Numbered from the stretch's first letter, positions 1 to 8,921 are shown. The stretch: DNA of 64,000 nt from an uncultured Chitinophaga sp. (GCA_902168205.1 CABHOK010000003.1:1860001-1924000), one strand, 5' to 3'. Notes: a model not told the origin generated them from the letters alone. Translations and numbers: made by a program.

Positions 1-1
1 T

Positions 2-1789
2 TTGCTTGCTGCATGTTCCTCTCGGGCTTCAAAGACTTCTGCGGAGCGTGTTAATGAATTTTTTATTGCCCAGGTAGATTCACTGAATTATACCATCGGG
101 TGGTTTGCTGATCATGGTGACTCGACTTCGGTGGAGAAACTTCGAAAGTCTTTTACGAAGGCGCGAAGTCATTACAAAAAAATAGAATCGCTTATCGTGT
201 TTTATTTTCCGGAGGAGAATGAGCGCATCAACGGGCCGGCTCTTCAGCGGGCAGAAGAATATGATGATAAAGTTATTCTACCGACAGGTTTCCAGGTGAT
301 CGAAGAAGAATTGTATGCTGACACCGTTCAGCGAGAAGCGTTACAACAACACGTGCTGGCGCTGAAAGCTATTCTGAATAATCTGAAATATACTGTTCGC
401 AGCAATTCATTAAGTGATGCCAATGTATTTGAAGCGATACGACTGGAAGTACTCACAATGATGAGTCTCGGTATTTCCGGTTTTGATTCACCGATCTCTT
501 TTCAATCTATACCGGAAGCAAAGTCAAGTCTGCAGGGGATTGAAACTATACTGGCTTGTTATGAACCGGCTGATGAATCTGCGCAGAAGCTGCATTCTGT
601 TTTTAGCGGAGCGTATCAATACCTCACGCGGCATACGGACTTTAATGCTTTTGATCGCGCTACATTTATCCGGAAGTATCTTAATCCGTTATCCGAAACA
701 CTTTATATATATCAGCAGGAGTTGAAGATTCCTAATAACCGGTGGGTGAGTGCTATGAAAATGGATAGACCTACATTCTTCAGTAAAGATCTGTTTGATA
801 CTGACTTCTTTTCACCCGCTTATAACCGTGATCTCAAACCGGAAGCTGCAGTGTTAGGAAAAATGTTATTCTTTGATCCGGTGCTGTCAGGCAATCATAC
901 ACGCTCGTGTGCATCCTGTCATTCACCAGCAAAAGCATTTTCCGATGGACAAACACGAAGCATGGCTTTCGATTCACATCAGCATGTTTTGCGTAATGCA
1001 CCTACACTCGTCAATTCCGTATACCAGAAGTCTCAATTCTGGGATCAGCGTGTTCATTTTATAGAAGACCAGGTAACGGCTGTTGTAACCAATCCGCAGG
1101 AGATGCATGGTGATATGGATGCATCGGCAAAATTGATCGCGGCCAATAAAGAATATGCAGCGTTGTTTAAGAAAGCATTCGGAGAATCTGTTGTTATCAA
1201 TCAACGCAGTATACAAACTTCACTCGCAGCCTATATCCGTACATTATCGGGGTTGAATGCACGCTTCGATCAGTATATGCGTGGTGAAGGCGCGATGCTT
1301 ACAGAAGATGAACTCGCGGGTTTCAATCTCTTTATGGGTAAAGGTAAATGTGCCACCTGTCACTTTATGCCGTTGTTCAATGGCTCAGTGCCACCACAAT
1401 ATTTTGAAACAGAATCGGAAGTACTTGGTGTTCCTGCGAAAGCGGATACCATCAACGCGAATATTGATAGCGATGCCGGTAAGTTAAATACCTATAACCG
1501 CGCATTGCATAAGTTTGCTTTTAAAACACCAACGCTTCGTAATGCAGCACTCACAGCGCCCTATATGCACAACGGTGTTTATAAAACGCTGGAAGAAGTG
1601 ATTGATTTTTATAATCGGGGAGGAGGTGCGGGTATCGGAGCCGTTGTGCCGAATCAAACTTTGCCCGCTGATAAACTTAATCTCACGCGTAAAGAACAGC
1701 AGCAGATCATCGCGTTCATCCATACATTAACCGATACAACAGGCATGACGCGTATACCGGCAGCGTTACCTGCGTATAGCACTGAATAA
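2..1789 (+). CDS. Imelysin-like / di-haem cytochrome c peroxidase fusion lipoprotein (5' end cut by window)
   Basis: The reading frame is open at the left edge and its first visible residues, LLAAC, look like a lipobox, so most of the signal peptide lies outside the window. The first ~240 residues are helical and contain GFQVIE (96-101), which resembles the imelysin GxHxxE motif with His replaced by Gln. The rest is a MauG/bacterial cytochrome c peroxidase domain with two c-type haem sites, CASCH (303-307) and CATCH (450-454), followed by the conserved TLRNAALTAPYMHNG stretch. Di-haem peroxidases reduce H2O2, and MauG-like relatives oxidise other substrates. Imelysin domains occur in envelope iron or haem uptake proteins. 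The likely location is the periplasm, anchored by lipid. The peroxidase domain is certain, the imelysin-like call is probable, and the substrate is unknown. Confidence 0.9.
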   Translation: MLAACSSRASKTSAERVNEFFIAQVDSLNYTIGWFADHGDSTSVEKLRKSFTKARSHYKKIESLIVFYFPEENERINGPALQRAEEYDDKVILPTGFQVIEEELYADTVQREALQQHVLALKAILNNLKYTVRSNSLSDANVFEAIRLEVLTMMSLGISGFDSPISFQSIPEAKSSLQGIETILACYEPADESAQKLHSVFSGAYQYLTRHTDFNAFDRATFIRKYLNPLSETLYIYQQELKIPNNRWVSAMKMDRPTFFSKDLFDTDFFSPAYNRDLKPEAAVLGKMLFFDPVLSGNHTRSCASCHSPAKAFSDGQTRSMAFDSHQHVLRNAPTLVNSVYQKSQFWDQRVHFIEDQVTAVVTNPQEMHGDMDASAKLIAANKEYAALFKKAFGESVVINQRSIQTSLAAYIRTLSGLNARFDQYMRGEGAMLTEDELAGFNLFMGKGKCATCHFMPLFNGSVPPQYFETESEVLGVPAKADTINANIDSDAGKLNTYNRALHKFAFKTPTLRNAALTAPYMHNGVYKTLEEVIDFYNRGGGAGIGAVVPNQTLPADKLNLTRKEQQQIIAFIHTLTDTTGMTRIPAALPAYSTE

Positions 1790-1899
1790 ACGCAAAGCAT
1801 CAGGCAAAAACTAGTTAAGAAGCGTCACGAATGGAATGCAGGGAAGCATGATTCACGATGCTTTGGACACCTGTATGTTAAATTCTCGTTTCTATATTC

Positions 1900-1907
1900 T
1901 ATTTTTG
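1900..1907 (+). promoter_or_regulatory. Bacteroidota -7 promoter element (TATTTTTG)
   Basis: TATTTTTG fits the Bacteroidota TAnnTTTG -7 consensus. It ends only 5 nt before the ATG at 1913, so the dCMP deaminase transcript would be leaderless or nearly so. No convincing -33 element is visible. Confidence 0.5.
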
Positions 1908-1912
1908 CCGAC

Positions 1913-2395
1913 ATGTTGCGTCCCGATTTTGATGACATCTATATGGAGCTGGCAGTAAATCTTGCCAAGCGTTCGCATTGTATCAAGCGCCAGGTAGGTG
2001 CCGTGCTTGCGAAAGACACCCGCATTATCTCCATTGGTTACAACGGTCCGCCTGCCGGTACGCATAACTGCGATGAAGAATGGCCTGACGTGGGGTGCCC
2101 GCGTGACTCAAAAGGTGGTTGTTCATTAGCCTTGCATGCCGAGCAGAATGCAATTCTTTATGCTGTAAAGAACAAGACATCCGTAGAAGGTGCTACATTG
2201 TATATAACGCTTTCGCCTTGCCTGGCTTGTTCGCGCATCATCTACTCGATGGGTATCAGTAAAGTTATTTACCTCAATTCATACGCAGAGTACAAGGGCA
2301 TTGCTTCCGATGAGGGAGTGGATTTCCTTCGGAGGTTTGGGGTAGAGGTGGAGAAGTTTAACAAGCAGCTAACGAATGTAACGCATATGATATAA
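1913..2395 (+). CDS. dCMP deaminase (ComEB family)
   Basis: Zinc-dependent cytidine/deoxycytidylate deaminase of 160 residues, the usual size. It converts dCMP to dUMP and so supplies the dTMP pathway in the cytosol. The catalytic HAE motif is at 75-77 (LHAEQNAI) and the second zinc half-site is PCLAC with Cys103 and Cys106. Further cysteines near 53-70 may bind a structural zinc, as in phage T4 dCMP deaminase. The start is the ATG directly behind a TATTTTTG element. It is followed tail-to-tail by the minus-strand gene at 2404. Confidence 0.93.
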   Translation: MLRPDFDDIYMELAVNLAKRSHCIKRQVGAVLAKDTRIISIGYNGPPAGTHNCDEEWPDVGCPRDSKGGCSLALHAEQNAILYAVKNKTSVEGATLYITLSPCLACSRIIYSMGISKVIYLNSYAEYKGIASDEGVDFLRRFGVEVEKFNKQLTNVTHMI

Positions 2396-2403
2396 GCGCG
2401 TTG

Positions 2404-2730
2404 CTACTGTATCTTCAATGCTTTCTCCAGATCTCCAATCAGTTTAACCGTAATACCTTTTGTCTTCTTGGCTTTCTCGGCATTGAATATGGTTAGTGCG
2501 CGGCCGAGTGCTTCATATAGTCCGGAAGGATTTTTATCATGACGGTAACTTCCCAGGCACCATTCCAAATCAGATTGAAGTTGAGGATCGATACCGAGTG
2601 ACTGAAGTTTCTTCAACGCTTCATCACTGGCTGTTTCAATGTCGTATGAAGCAGTTGAGTTCGTCTTTGCTTTTGGAGCGGCCGCTTTTGCCGGAGCTTT
2701 TGTTGCTGTTTTTGCAGGTGCTTTTGCCAT
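2404..2730 (-). CDS. Small protein with Ala/Lys/Pro-rich N-terminal tail, unknown function
   Basis: 108 residues. The first ~27 are an Ala/Lys/Pro tail with AKAPAK-type repeats, like the basic tails of bacterial H1-like proteins. Residues ~29-108 form a compact, mostly helical part containing SLGIDPQLQSDLEWCLGSYR and a Lys-rich stretch near 84-90. I do not recognise the folded part. The tail suggests nucleic-acid binding, by inference only. The ATG at 2730 is the only sensible start. It is convergent with the dCMP deaminase gene, with 8 bp between them. Two more Lys/Ala-rich proteins lie at 3358 and 59208. Confidence 0.75.
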   Translation of the reverse strand: MAKAPAKTATKAPAKAAAPKAKTNSTASYDIETASDEALKKLQSLGIDPQLQSDLEWCLGSYRHDKNPSGLYEALGRALTIFNAEKAKKTKGITVKLIGDLEKALKIQ

Positions 2731-3302
2731 AATGGTATTGTTGTTTGTTGTGATTTTCGATTTAACAAGAGAAAGTTACGAGTGATGTTTACGCAAGACA
2801 AGCATCATGTGGATAAAATTTACGCAACCGAGTGTGAGAAAACGAAAAAATAGCGCGTGCATAGCGATTGATGTTGTGTTTGAGTTTCGTGTTTGTAACG
2901 CGCATAGTTCGCTTCATGGTATGTGTTCATGATTGTTTTAGCGTACTATACCATACTAAATAACAATGCCGTGATCGTGCTGCGTATGTTATACAACCCT
3001 ACGCCTGCGCGCGATCCATGATCCTGTAACGATGAACGATGTATAGCCGCGCGTATGTTGGAGACGTTTCGAATGAGCGATGAGATCGTCAGATCAATTT
3101 GCTGATGTTCAATCCTGATTACTTAAAGCACCGGTTTAACATGCTACAGGCATGAATTATATTCTCAGCATGACATCAGTGGTGCTCCTTCGGAAAAACA
3201 ATGTGGATAACTCTGCGGTAAATGAGAAACAGGTGAGCGATGATGGTATATAGCAAGCTATAATTACTATGAAAAGCGAATGTAGCGGTGTATAAAAAAC
3301 GA
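2731..3302. other. Long intergenic stretch without a recognisable gene
   Basis: About 570 bp with frequent stops in all frames and no tRNA-like or known RNA structure that I can recognise. It is rich in ATG/GATG and CGCG words, and base composition is similar to its neighbours. It could hold a regulatory RNA or be the remains of a gene. Confidence 0.4.
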
Positions 3303-3331
3303 AAGGGAAGTAAATCCAATTTACTTCCCTT
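3293..3331 (-). terminator. Intrinsic terminator of the H1-like peptide gene
   Basis: Perfect 12-bp inverted repeat AAGGGAAGTAAA (3303-3314) / TTTACTTCCCTT (3320-3331) with a 5-nt loop. On the minus strand it is followed by a T-run (complement of the A-run at 3294-3299). It lies 27 bp behind the stop codon at 3358 and supports that tiny gene being transcribed. Confidence 0.8.
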
Positions 3332-3357
3332 CGCAAAGTTTCTTAGGTCAAACCTAA

Positions 3358-3435
3358 TTACTTCTTCTTCTTAGCAGCTTTTTTAGCAGTCTTTTTTGCA
3401 GACTTCTTTGCCGCTTTCTTCGCTGATTTTGCCAT
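3358..3435 (-). CDS. Lys/Ala-rich histone-H1-like peptide (25 aa)
   Basis: ATG at 3435 to TAA at 3358-3360 encodes 25 residues, 13 of them Lys, in a repeating (S/T/A)AKK pattern with no acidic residues. The composition matches the basic tails of bacterial H1-like nucleoid proteins. The AT-rich upstream region and the perfect terminator right behind it argue for a real transcript. A DNA- or RNA-binding role is inferred from composition alone. Low-complexity coding could also be chance, but the bounded ATG-to-stop unit with its own terminator makes that less likely. Confidence 0.65.
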   Translation of the reverse strand: MAKSAKKAAKKSAKKTAKKAAKKKK

Positions 3436-3540
3436 AGCGTTTTTAATTTTATGTTTAAACTATACGAAAAGTAGTAACAAAAAATTTATCTGCAAAAATT
3501 TTTCGTAAAAAATTTTTCGAAGCAATAATTTTTACCGAGT

Positions 3541-3625
3541 GATGTAGTGATGTGATGTCATCATCAACACATGTTGATGTGATGATTGATGTAGTGAACG
3601 GAGTAAATATTACATCATCAATGCT
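3541..3625. repeat. GATG-rich low-complexity stretch with a small hairpin
   Basis: Runs of GATG/GTGATG/CATC words, including the hairpin CATCAACA (3562-3569) / TGTTGATG (3572-3579), lie just past the 3' end of murB. There is no T-run, so it is not a typical intrinsic terminator. Confidence 0.45.
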
Positions 3626-4641
3626 CATATAACATTTACTTCGGGATGTAGTGTGATGTTGAATTTATCTCGAACACTTGCCTGAATATTCATTGCTAAC
3701 TCCCATATCTTTTCTCCTTTACCACCTCCGTAATTCACTAATACAAGTGCCTGCAGTTGATGTACACCAATGTTGTTGAAGCGTTTTCCTTTCCATCCAC
3801 ACTGTTCTATCAACCATGCTGCCGGTACTTTTATCATATCGCCTGCAGGATAACTTGGAATAGTTGGATATGTTTTCTTCAAAGCTTCAAATGTATCGGC
3901 ATGTACTGTCGGATTCTTGAAGAAGCTTCCGGCATTACCGATCACAGCAGGATCTGGTAATTTACTTCTGCGAATGTGGATAACAGAATCACTCACTGCG
4001 CGTACAGAAGGTACATCGTGTCCAAGTGCTATCATCGTATCGTGTACAGCACCATAGCTGCAATTGAAGTGATGATCTTTTGTTGTAAGTCTCAACGTAA
4101 CTCCGGTGATGATAAACTTATCTTTCGCTTCCTGTTTAAAAATACTTTCACGATAACCGAAGCGACATTCAGCATTGGAAAATGTTTTTATGTTGCCCGT
4201 GCTGATCTCTACCGCTTCCACTTCTTCAATCACATCTTTGATCTCCACACCATACGCGCCAATGTTTTGCATCGGTGCAGCACCCATGGTGCCGGGTATA
4301 AGCGAAAGATTTTCAACACCGCCCCAGTTATTTTCAACGCAATACATCACGAGTTCATGCCAGTTTTCACCTGCACCAACTTTTAATACTACATGCGCGT
4401 CATGTTTGTGGATAACTTTTTTTCCGGTGATCGCGATGCGCGCTACCAGACCATCAAAGTTTTTCGTCAGCAGTATATTACTGCCGCCACCGAGCAACAA
4501 CACGCGTTGTTTTTGAAAAACACCCGATGCAATGAGTGCCTGCGCTTCTTCAACGGAGTGGATGGTGGTAAATTCTTTTGCTGTTGCCTCCAATCCAAAT
4601 GTATTGAACGATGCAAGGCTTATGTTTTTCTGAATGGTCAT
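3625..4641 (-). CDS. murB: UDP-N-acetylenolpyruvoylglucosamine reductase
   Basis: FAD enzyme that reduces UDP-GlcNAc-enolpyruvate to UDP-MurNAc with NADPH, the second committed step of peptidoglycan synthesis in the cytosol. At 338 residues it has the long type-I form. Visible motifs are the FAD-binding LLGGGSNILL (49-58) and SLIPGTMGAAPMQNIGAYG (113-131). FGYRESIFK (161-169), typical of type I, and GSFFKNP with the catalytic Ser also appear. The ATG at 4641 is 3 bp behind the stop of the upstream glyoxalase-fold gene, so the two are probably co-transcribed. Confidence 0.97.
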   Translation of the reverse strand: MTIQKNISLASFNTFGLEATAKEFTTIHSVEEAQALIASGVFQKQRVLLLGGGSNILLTKNFDGLVARIAITGKKVIHKHDAHVVLKVGAGENWHELVMYCVENNWGGVENLSLIPGTMGAAPMQNIGAYGVEIKDVIEEVEAVEISTGNIKTFSNAECRFGYRESIFKQEAKDKFIITGVTLRLTTKDHHFNCSYGAVHDTMIALGHDVPSVRAVSDSVIHIRRSKLPDPAVIGNAGSFFKNPTVHADTFEALKKTYPTIPSYPAGDMIKVPAAWLIEQCGWKGKRFNNIGVHQLQALVLVNYGGGKGEKIWELAMNIQASVRDKFNITLHPEVNVI

Positions 4642-4644
4642 GCG

Positions 4645-5010
4645 TTATGAAGTATGAGGTTCGTTGAAGAAAAGTTTGTTCCCGAAAGGATCGGTCACCG
4701 TCATCGTTAAAGAATTCCACGGTGCTTCCTCAAGTCCGGGCCTGTTATAGACGTAATTCTTATCGATGAGTTGCTGATGATATGCTTGAAGACCACTATA
4801 GCGAATAAGTGCTTTACTGCCGGGTGTACAATCACCATGATGTTCCGTCAGGTGAAGCACGATACCGTCTCGCGATATCTGTATATAGCGCGGAGCACCC
4901 GGTTCGAAGGTGTGCTCCCAGTCTATAGAAAAACCAAGCCATTGAATGTAGAATTCAATGGCTTTGGTATAATCAAATATTCTGAAAATGGGAATCACTT
5001 GTGATTGCAT
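4645..5010 (-). CDS. Glyoxalase/bleomycin-resistance fold protein
   Basis: 121 residues from the ATG at 5010 (a TTG at 5016 is in frame). Sequence features are those of the VOC superfamily: an N-terminal IFRIFDYTKAIEFYIQWLGF segment, a central IQISRDGIVLHLTEHHGD, and a terminal TVTDPFGNKLFFNEP. The DP(F/D)GN signature ends the second beta-alpha-beta-beta-beta unit. Family members are metalloenzymes such as glyoxalase I, or drug-binding resistance proteins. The substrate cannot be read from the sequence. It sits directly upstream of murB. Confidence 0.85.
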   Translation of the reverse strand: MQSQVIPIFRIFDYTKAIEFYIQWLGFSIDWEHTFEPGAPRYIQISRDGIVLHLTEHHGDCTPGSKALIRYSGLQAYHQQLIDKNYVYNRPGLEEAPWNSLTMTVTDPFGNKLFFNEPHTS

Positions 5011-5025
5011 GAGCAATCTTACACA

Positions 5026-6219
5026 CTACTTCACGTTCGATGCAACTTCTTCCTTCGAAAGTTTAAAGATACAGAGTCGCGCGAAGCGTCCGGCCAGGTA
5101 AGTTGTACCGACTACAGCAATGCCTCCGTCTTCGGTGTTGATGAGGTTTCCGATCGTAAACGGATTGGAGAAGCCCAGGTATTTACTGCCGATGAATGCA
5201 CCGGTTGCTTCATCGTAGAAATATAGTCCGATCTGTCTCGTCTCCGTATCCGCAGCATAGATCAATACATTTTTCTGATTTACGGTGGAGCGCAGGATCT
5301 TTACTTTCGTTTCCGAGATCAGCTCGGGTATAGTAAGTCCTCCGAGTTGTGTGCTGGGAATATTCTGACTTGTTGCAACGATGGTTGTACTGGGTAAGAA
5401 GTAGTTTTCACCAAAGTTGAATCGTGCTGCTGCATATTTGCTCGAGCTTAACGGAACCAGGGCACTAAAACCTCCGTCATCATTTTGTCCGGCCGTAATG
5501 CCGATCGGATCATCACTCGTCATGTTGGTAAAGATCAATGAGAATGAATAATCATAGAACCCGTTGAAGTAATAGACACCTGGTGAAACTACACCAACAT
5601 CAAACGGAAATTGTTTCCCTTGCTTGAGAAAATGTTCGCTCAAAGGTTTTTCACTGTCATCACCATCACCAAATGTAAATCCTTTATCACGGATTGTACC
5701 GCCATCCACACCGATCTGTGCAATGATCGTTTGCTTTGAATCGGTGTTAACACTTAGAAGTAAGAAACCATTTTCGAGTGGTGCAGATGCTGCCGGATTG
5801 GTATAGGCTACATCGGCAATTGAAAAATTATCGAGAGTCTCATCGAATGATGCCAGTTTCGCATCGGTATTGTTCATGCAGAAGAAGTAATACTTGTCTG
5901 CAATCTTACTGAGTCGCCCGACAGGATTATTAAGTGTATCGGCTTTAATAAACTTTACAAAGTTACCATACTTATCAGCCTTCAGCAGATATACTCCGGT
6001 GAGTTGTGTATCGGGTAATTCACTTTCTGCCAGCACCACATAACCACCATCGGTAGTTTGCTGCATGTCGATGGGATAAAAACCATCGGTGAACTGGTTG
6101 CTGTCAAATATAGACGTGAAGTTTTTTGTTTCGGTAACCGGATTGGAATCTTCTCCGCAGGCAAAAACAAAAAGTGCTGTCGATAAAATATAGAGTGAGG
6201 TTCGTATTGTTTTAAGCAT
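5026..6219 (-). CDS. Secreted lipoprotein with DGGYVVL-type repeats
   Basis: 397 residues. The N-terminus has a lipoprotein signal with a lipobox ending at Cys21 (LFVFAC). The body has motifs such as QTTDGGYVVLAES near the start and NTEDGGIAVVGTTY near the end. These are common in Bacteroidota beta-propeller-like cell-surface proteins. No catalytic motif is recognised. It is the last gene of a minus-strand operon (10697 to 5026), 9 bp behind the outer-membrane barrel gene. Its place suggests a surface role with the T9SS-sorted DUF1501 protein, which is inference. Confidence 0.75.
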   Translation of the reverse strand: MLKTIRTSLYILSTALFVFACGEDSNPVTETKNFTSIFDSNQFTDGFYPIDMQQTTDGGYVVLAESELPDTQLTGVYLLKADKYGNFVKFIKADTLNNPVGRLSKIADKYYFFCMNNTDAKLASFDETLDNFSIADVAYTNPAASAPLENGFLLLSVNTDSKQTIIAQIGVDGGTIRDKGFTFGDGDDSEKPLSEHFLKQGKQFPFDVGVVSPGVYYFNGFYDYSFSLIFTNMTSDDPIGITAGQNDDGGFSALVPLSSSKYAAARFNFGENYFLPSTTIVATSQNIPSTQLGGLTIPELISETKVKILRSTVNQKNVLIYAADTETRQIGLYFYDEATGAFIGSKYLGFSNPFTIGNLINTEDGGIAVVGTTYLAGRFARLCIFKLSKEEVASNVK

Positions 6220-6228
6220 AGGAGAGGA

Positions 6229-7128
6229 TCATTTTCGGTTTAATGATTTGAAACCACTTTCAAGGAAGCGCAGCGGGAACAGACAACCCAGGGATATATT
6301 GATGTTGTCCATATCAAGATCATCCATGGCATCACCAACACCCGCAAGACGATCGTTGGTATACCGGTTCTCGGCCGAAACGATGTTACTCATGCCGTGT
6401 TTATACTGCACATCGAAGTTTAACCGGACATTGTTGCCTAAATTATAGTATAGACCTGCGCCACCAAGTACACCCCAGTATTTTTTTGCAAACAGATCGC
6501 GTGCGCCTACGGTTATCGGTTCATCTTCAAATTGATTTTGTCCACCGGATGCCTGATCTATTCCGGATACAGTAACTTCTTTGGTAGCTCCAATACGGAA
6601 TGCCTGAAATATACCGATCTGCAAATACGGACGAAGCCTGGTCGTGGCCATGAATTCATATTTCACTACAAGCGGAATGAGGAGGTGATCAACTTTCTGT
6701 TCCTGCTTGTAATTCAACTCTACGTTGTTGTTGCTTCCCTCGGCACCATCTGTCCAGCGATACTGGTTGGTATAGGCAAAGCGACTGTGTTGAAATGTAG
6801 GTTGCAGACTGAAGGTAAATTGTTTGAAGTAGAACGTTGCTTCCATCGTTATGTGACTTCCTACCAGGCTGAAGTTGTCGTACTTCTTGCCGCTTTCGGA
6901 TGCATCGTAGTTGGTTGGCGAAAGAACGGAAAATGTAGTGGTAGGATCTACTTTAGTGAGTGTAACACCACCACGTATACCGAGCCACCATTGTTTCTCC
7001 AGAAACTTCTCGTTCTCTTTATTTTGTTTGTTATAGGCTGCCGGCGATTTTTTCTTTTTGCTGCTTTGCGCCAATGCTCCATTGGCCGCCAGCAGTAAGC
7101 AGAGCAGCATAAGGTATAGGTTTTTCAT
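6229..7128 (-). CDS. Outer-membrane beta-barrel protein (PorT-like fold)
   Basis: 299 residues with a Sec signal ending near ALA-Q21, then a Lys-rich linker. Alternating amphipathic strands follow, such as ITMEATFYFKQFTFSLQPTF and KYWGVLGGAGLYYNLGNNV. The pattern and length fit the 8-10-stranded Bacteroidota outer-membrane barrels (outer_membrane_beta-barrel family). It is third in the DUF1800/DUF1501 operon, 20 bp behind the DUF1501 gene. Function is unknown; a possible role is anchoring or retaining the secreted partner. Confidence 0.8.
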   Translation of the reverse strand: MKNLYLMLLCLLLAANGALAQSSKKKKSPAAYNKQNKENEKFLEKQWWLGIRGGVTLTKVDPTTTFSVLSPTNYDASESGKKYDNFSLVGSHITMEATFYFKQFTFSLQPTFQHSRFAYTNQYRWTDGAEGSNNNVELNYKQEQKVDHLLIPLVVKYEFMATTRLRPYLQIGIFQAFRIGATKEVTVSGIDQASGGQNQFEDEPITVGARDLFAKKYWGVLGGAGLYYNLGNNVRLNFDVQYKHGMSNIVSAENRYTNDRLAGVGDAMDDLDMDNINISLGCLFPLRFLESGFKSLNRK

Positions 7129-7148
7129 AAGGGAGGGTTGGTAAACGT

Positions 7149-8903
7149 CTATTTCACAATGATCAGTTTCTTGGCTTCTTTGTAAAATCCGGTCTTCAAT
7201 TCGTAAATATAGTTTCCGGCCGGCAATCCGGTAAGATCGGTTTCAACTTTATACTCACCCGGATTATATACCCCGTCTACCATGGCTTTTACTTTTTTAC
7301 CATCGTTGGTAAACAGATTTATAGTTACCTGGTAAGCACTGTTCACTTTGAAGTGTACGGTAGTTTTATCTTTTGCCGGGTTCGGATAGCAATCTTCCAA
7401 TGAGAAACGATCGCCTATAAATCCTTCGTTGCCGGTAATCACCTGTTGTGCGAGTGGCAGTTGTTCGAATAAAGTTCCATCAGATGTACCAGTGGTCATC
7501 AAGCCTTTGCTGGCATCATTGGCATCGCGCGCGTCCGGGAATATTTTATTAAGACGTGTATCATCCACCTGCATCCAGTCGCGCATGATGTTCGCATATA
7601 CATTTCGGTAATCGTATTGCATCGCGAGGTTGTTACCGGAGTCATTCGTCTTGAATGCTTCACCAAGTACACCAGGCTGTGCACCTTTACCGAAAATAAA
7701 CATCGGACCAGCCGTGCCATGGTCAGTACCATAGCTTGCGTTGGAATTTACTCTTCGCGAGAATTCAGAAGTGGTAAGGGTTAATACGCGATCTTCCAAT
7801 CCGCGTGCACGCAAATCATCCTGGAATGCTTTCATGCTGCTCGCCACGTGATACATTAACGCTGCGTGACCACCCATGGTAGGATCATATTTCTCTACCT
7901 GGTCTGCATGTGTATCGAAACCTCCGATCTTTACCAGGAATACTTTTGTTTTACAACCACCGGCTAACAAACGCGCTACGAGTTTTAACTGGTTGCGTAA
8001 TCCGTTGGTAATACTTCCCGAAGGAGCGTTGTACGGATATTTCTCCGGGTAATTTATCGTAGTGGCAGAACTTTTACTCAATACCTCCTGCAGGCGCTTG
8101 GTATAGTCTTCTGTTTTATCTTCCAGGTCGAGTATCCATTTCAACTCTTTATAGTATGCGGAATCTTTCAGATACTCCGGAGGTATACCGCGCGGGTCCG
8201 TTGCCTGGTCTTCAAAGAATCCTTCGAGATCATCAAGGTTGTCCAATCCTTCCTCCGAGAGGGTAAAGGATGTAGGTATATTTCCTTCCTGGTGGAAGAT
8301 GAGGGATACATCGCCACCAATTTCAATAGCGAGCGGATCGATCATTTCATTCTCCGGTACATTCGGATTCAAAAAGTCTTCCGGGTATTTATAGGGAGCG
8401 TATTCACCTTGCAGGTAACGGCCGATCCAGCCAGACTGCATATAGTCATCATACGATCCGCCCATGAAGGTTATATCTCTTCCACGAAAGTGAGAGCCGT
8501 TGTTATTCTTATACGACACACCCTGTACCACCGTCATGCGTCCCTGGTCATACAGGTGTTTCATAGCGATCATATCCGGGTGCAGACCGATCTGGTTGAT
8601 CTCTGGTAAAGTACTGTCCAGCGGTATATATTTCCGCAGACTGTTCGCAGCCGGTATAGCTATGTTGGGGCGTTTATTATAGTAGTCACCGTATTGAGCT
8701 ACGGGTATACAGCAGTTCAGTCCATCGTTACCTCCGTGCATCTGCAGAATTACCAGTACACGATCATTCGTGGCGGCAGCGGCCGCCATGCGTGTTAAAG
8801 GATTCTGTTGTCCCATTACCCGCATGGATATACCCTCGAGTGTAAAAGGTATACTCATGGCCAACGGAAGTTTCTTTAAAAAATCTCGTCTCGATTTATT
8901 CAT
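7149..8903 (-). CDS. DUF1501 protein with Tat-like signal and T9SS C-terminal sorting domain
   Basis: 584 residues. The start MNKSRRDFLKK carries the twin-arginine consensus. The body has the DUF1501 (sulfatase/alkaline-phosphatase-like fold) elements VLVILQMHGGNDGLNCCIP near residue 50, TLTTSEFSRRVNSN, and YGTDHGTAGPMFIFG. Residues ~502-584 form a type A T9SS sorting domain with YPNPAKD (506-512), LPAGNYIYEL (560-569) and a terminal KLIIVK. The protein should reach the cell surface or medium. It lies 18 bp behind the DUF1800 gene, and that pairing is known in many bacteria. The activity of DUF1501 proteins is not established. Confidence 0.9.
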   Translation of the reverse strand: MNKSRRDFLKKLPLAMSIPFTLEGISMRVMGQQNPLTRMAAAAATNDRVLVILQMHGGNDGLNCCIPVAQYGDYYNKRPNIAIPAANSLRKYIPLDSTLPEINQIGLHPDMIAMKHLYDQGRMTVVQGVSYKNNNGSHFRGRDITFMGGSYDDYMQSGWIGRYLQGEYAPYKYPEDFLNPNVPENEMIDPLAIEIGGDVSLIFHQEGNIPTSFTLSEEGLDNLDDLEGFFEDQATDPRGIPPEYLKDSAYYKELKWILDLEDKTEDYTKRLQEVLSKSSATTINYPEKYPYNAPSGSITNGLRNQLKLVARLLAGGCKTKVFLVKIGGFDTHADQVEKYDPTMGGHAALMYHVASSMKAFQDDLRARGLEDRVLTLTTSEFSRRVNSNASYGTDHGTAGPMFIFGKGAQPGVLGEAFKTNDSGNNLAMQYDYRNVYANIMRDWMQVDDTRLNKIFPDARDANDASKGLMTTGTSDGTLFEQLPLAQQVITGNEGFIGDRFSLEDCYPNPAKDKTTVHFKVNSAYQVTINLFTNDGKKVKAMVDGVYNPGEYKVETDLTGLPAGNYIYELKTGFYKEAKKLIIVK

Positions 8904-8921
8904 ATATAGCAGGGTAGGAGG

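Noticed and set aside
3976-4386. 136-residue plus-strand frame
   Set aside because: It lies wholly antisense inside murB, and its sequence is Cys/His-rich noise typical of such shadows.
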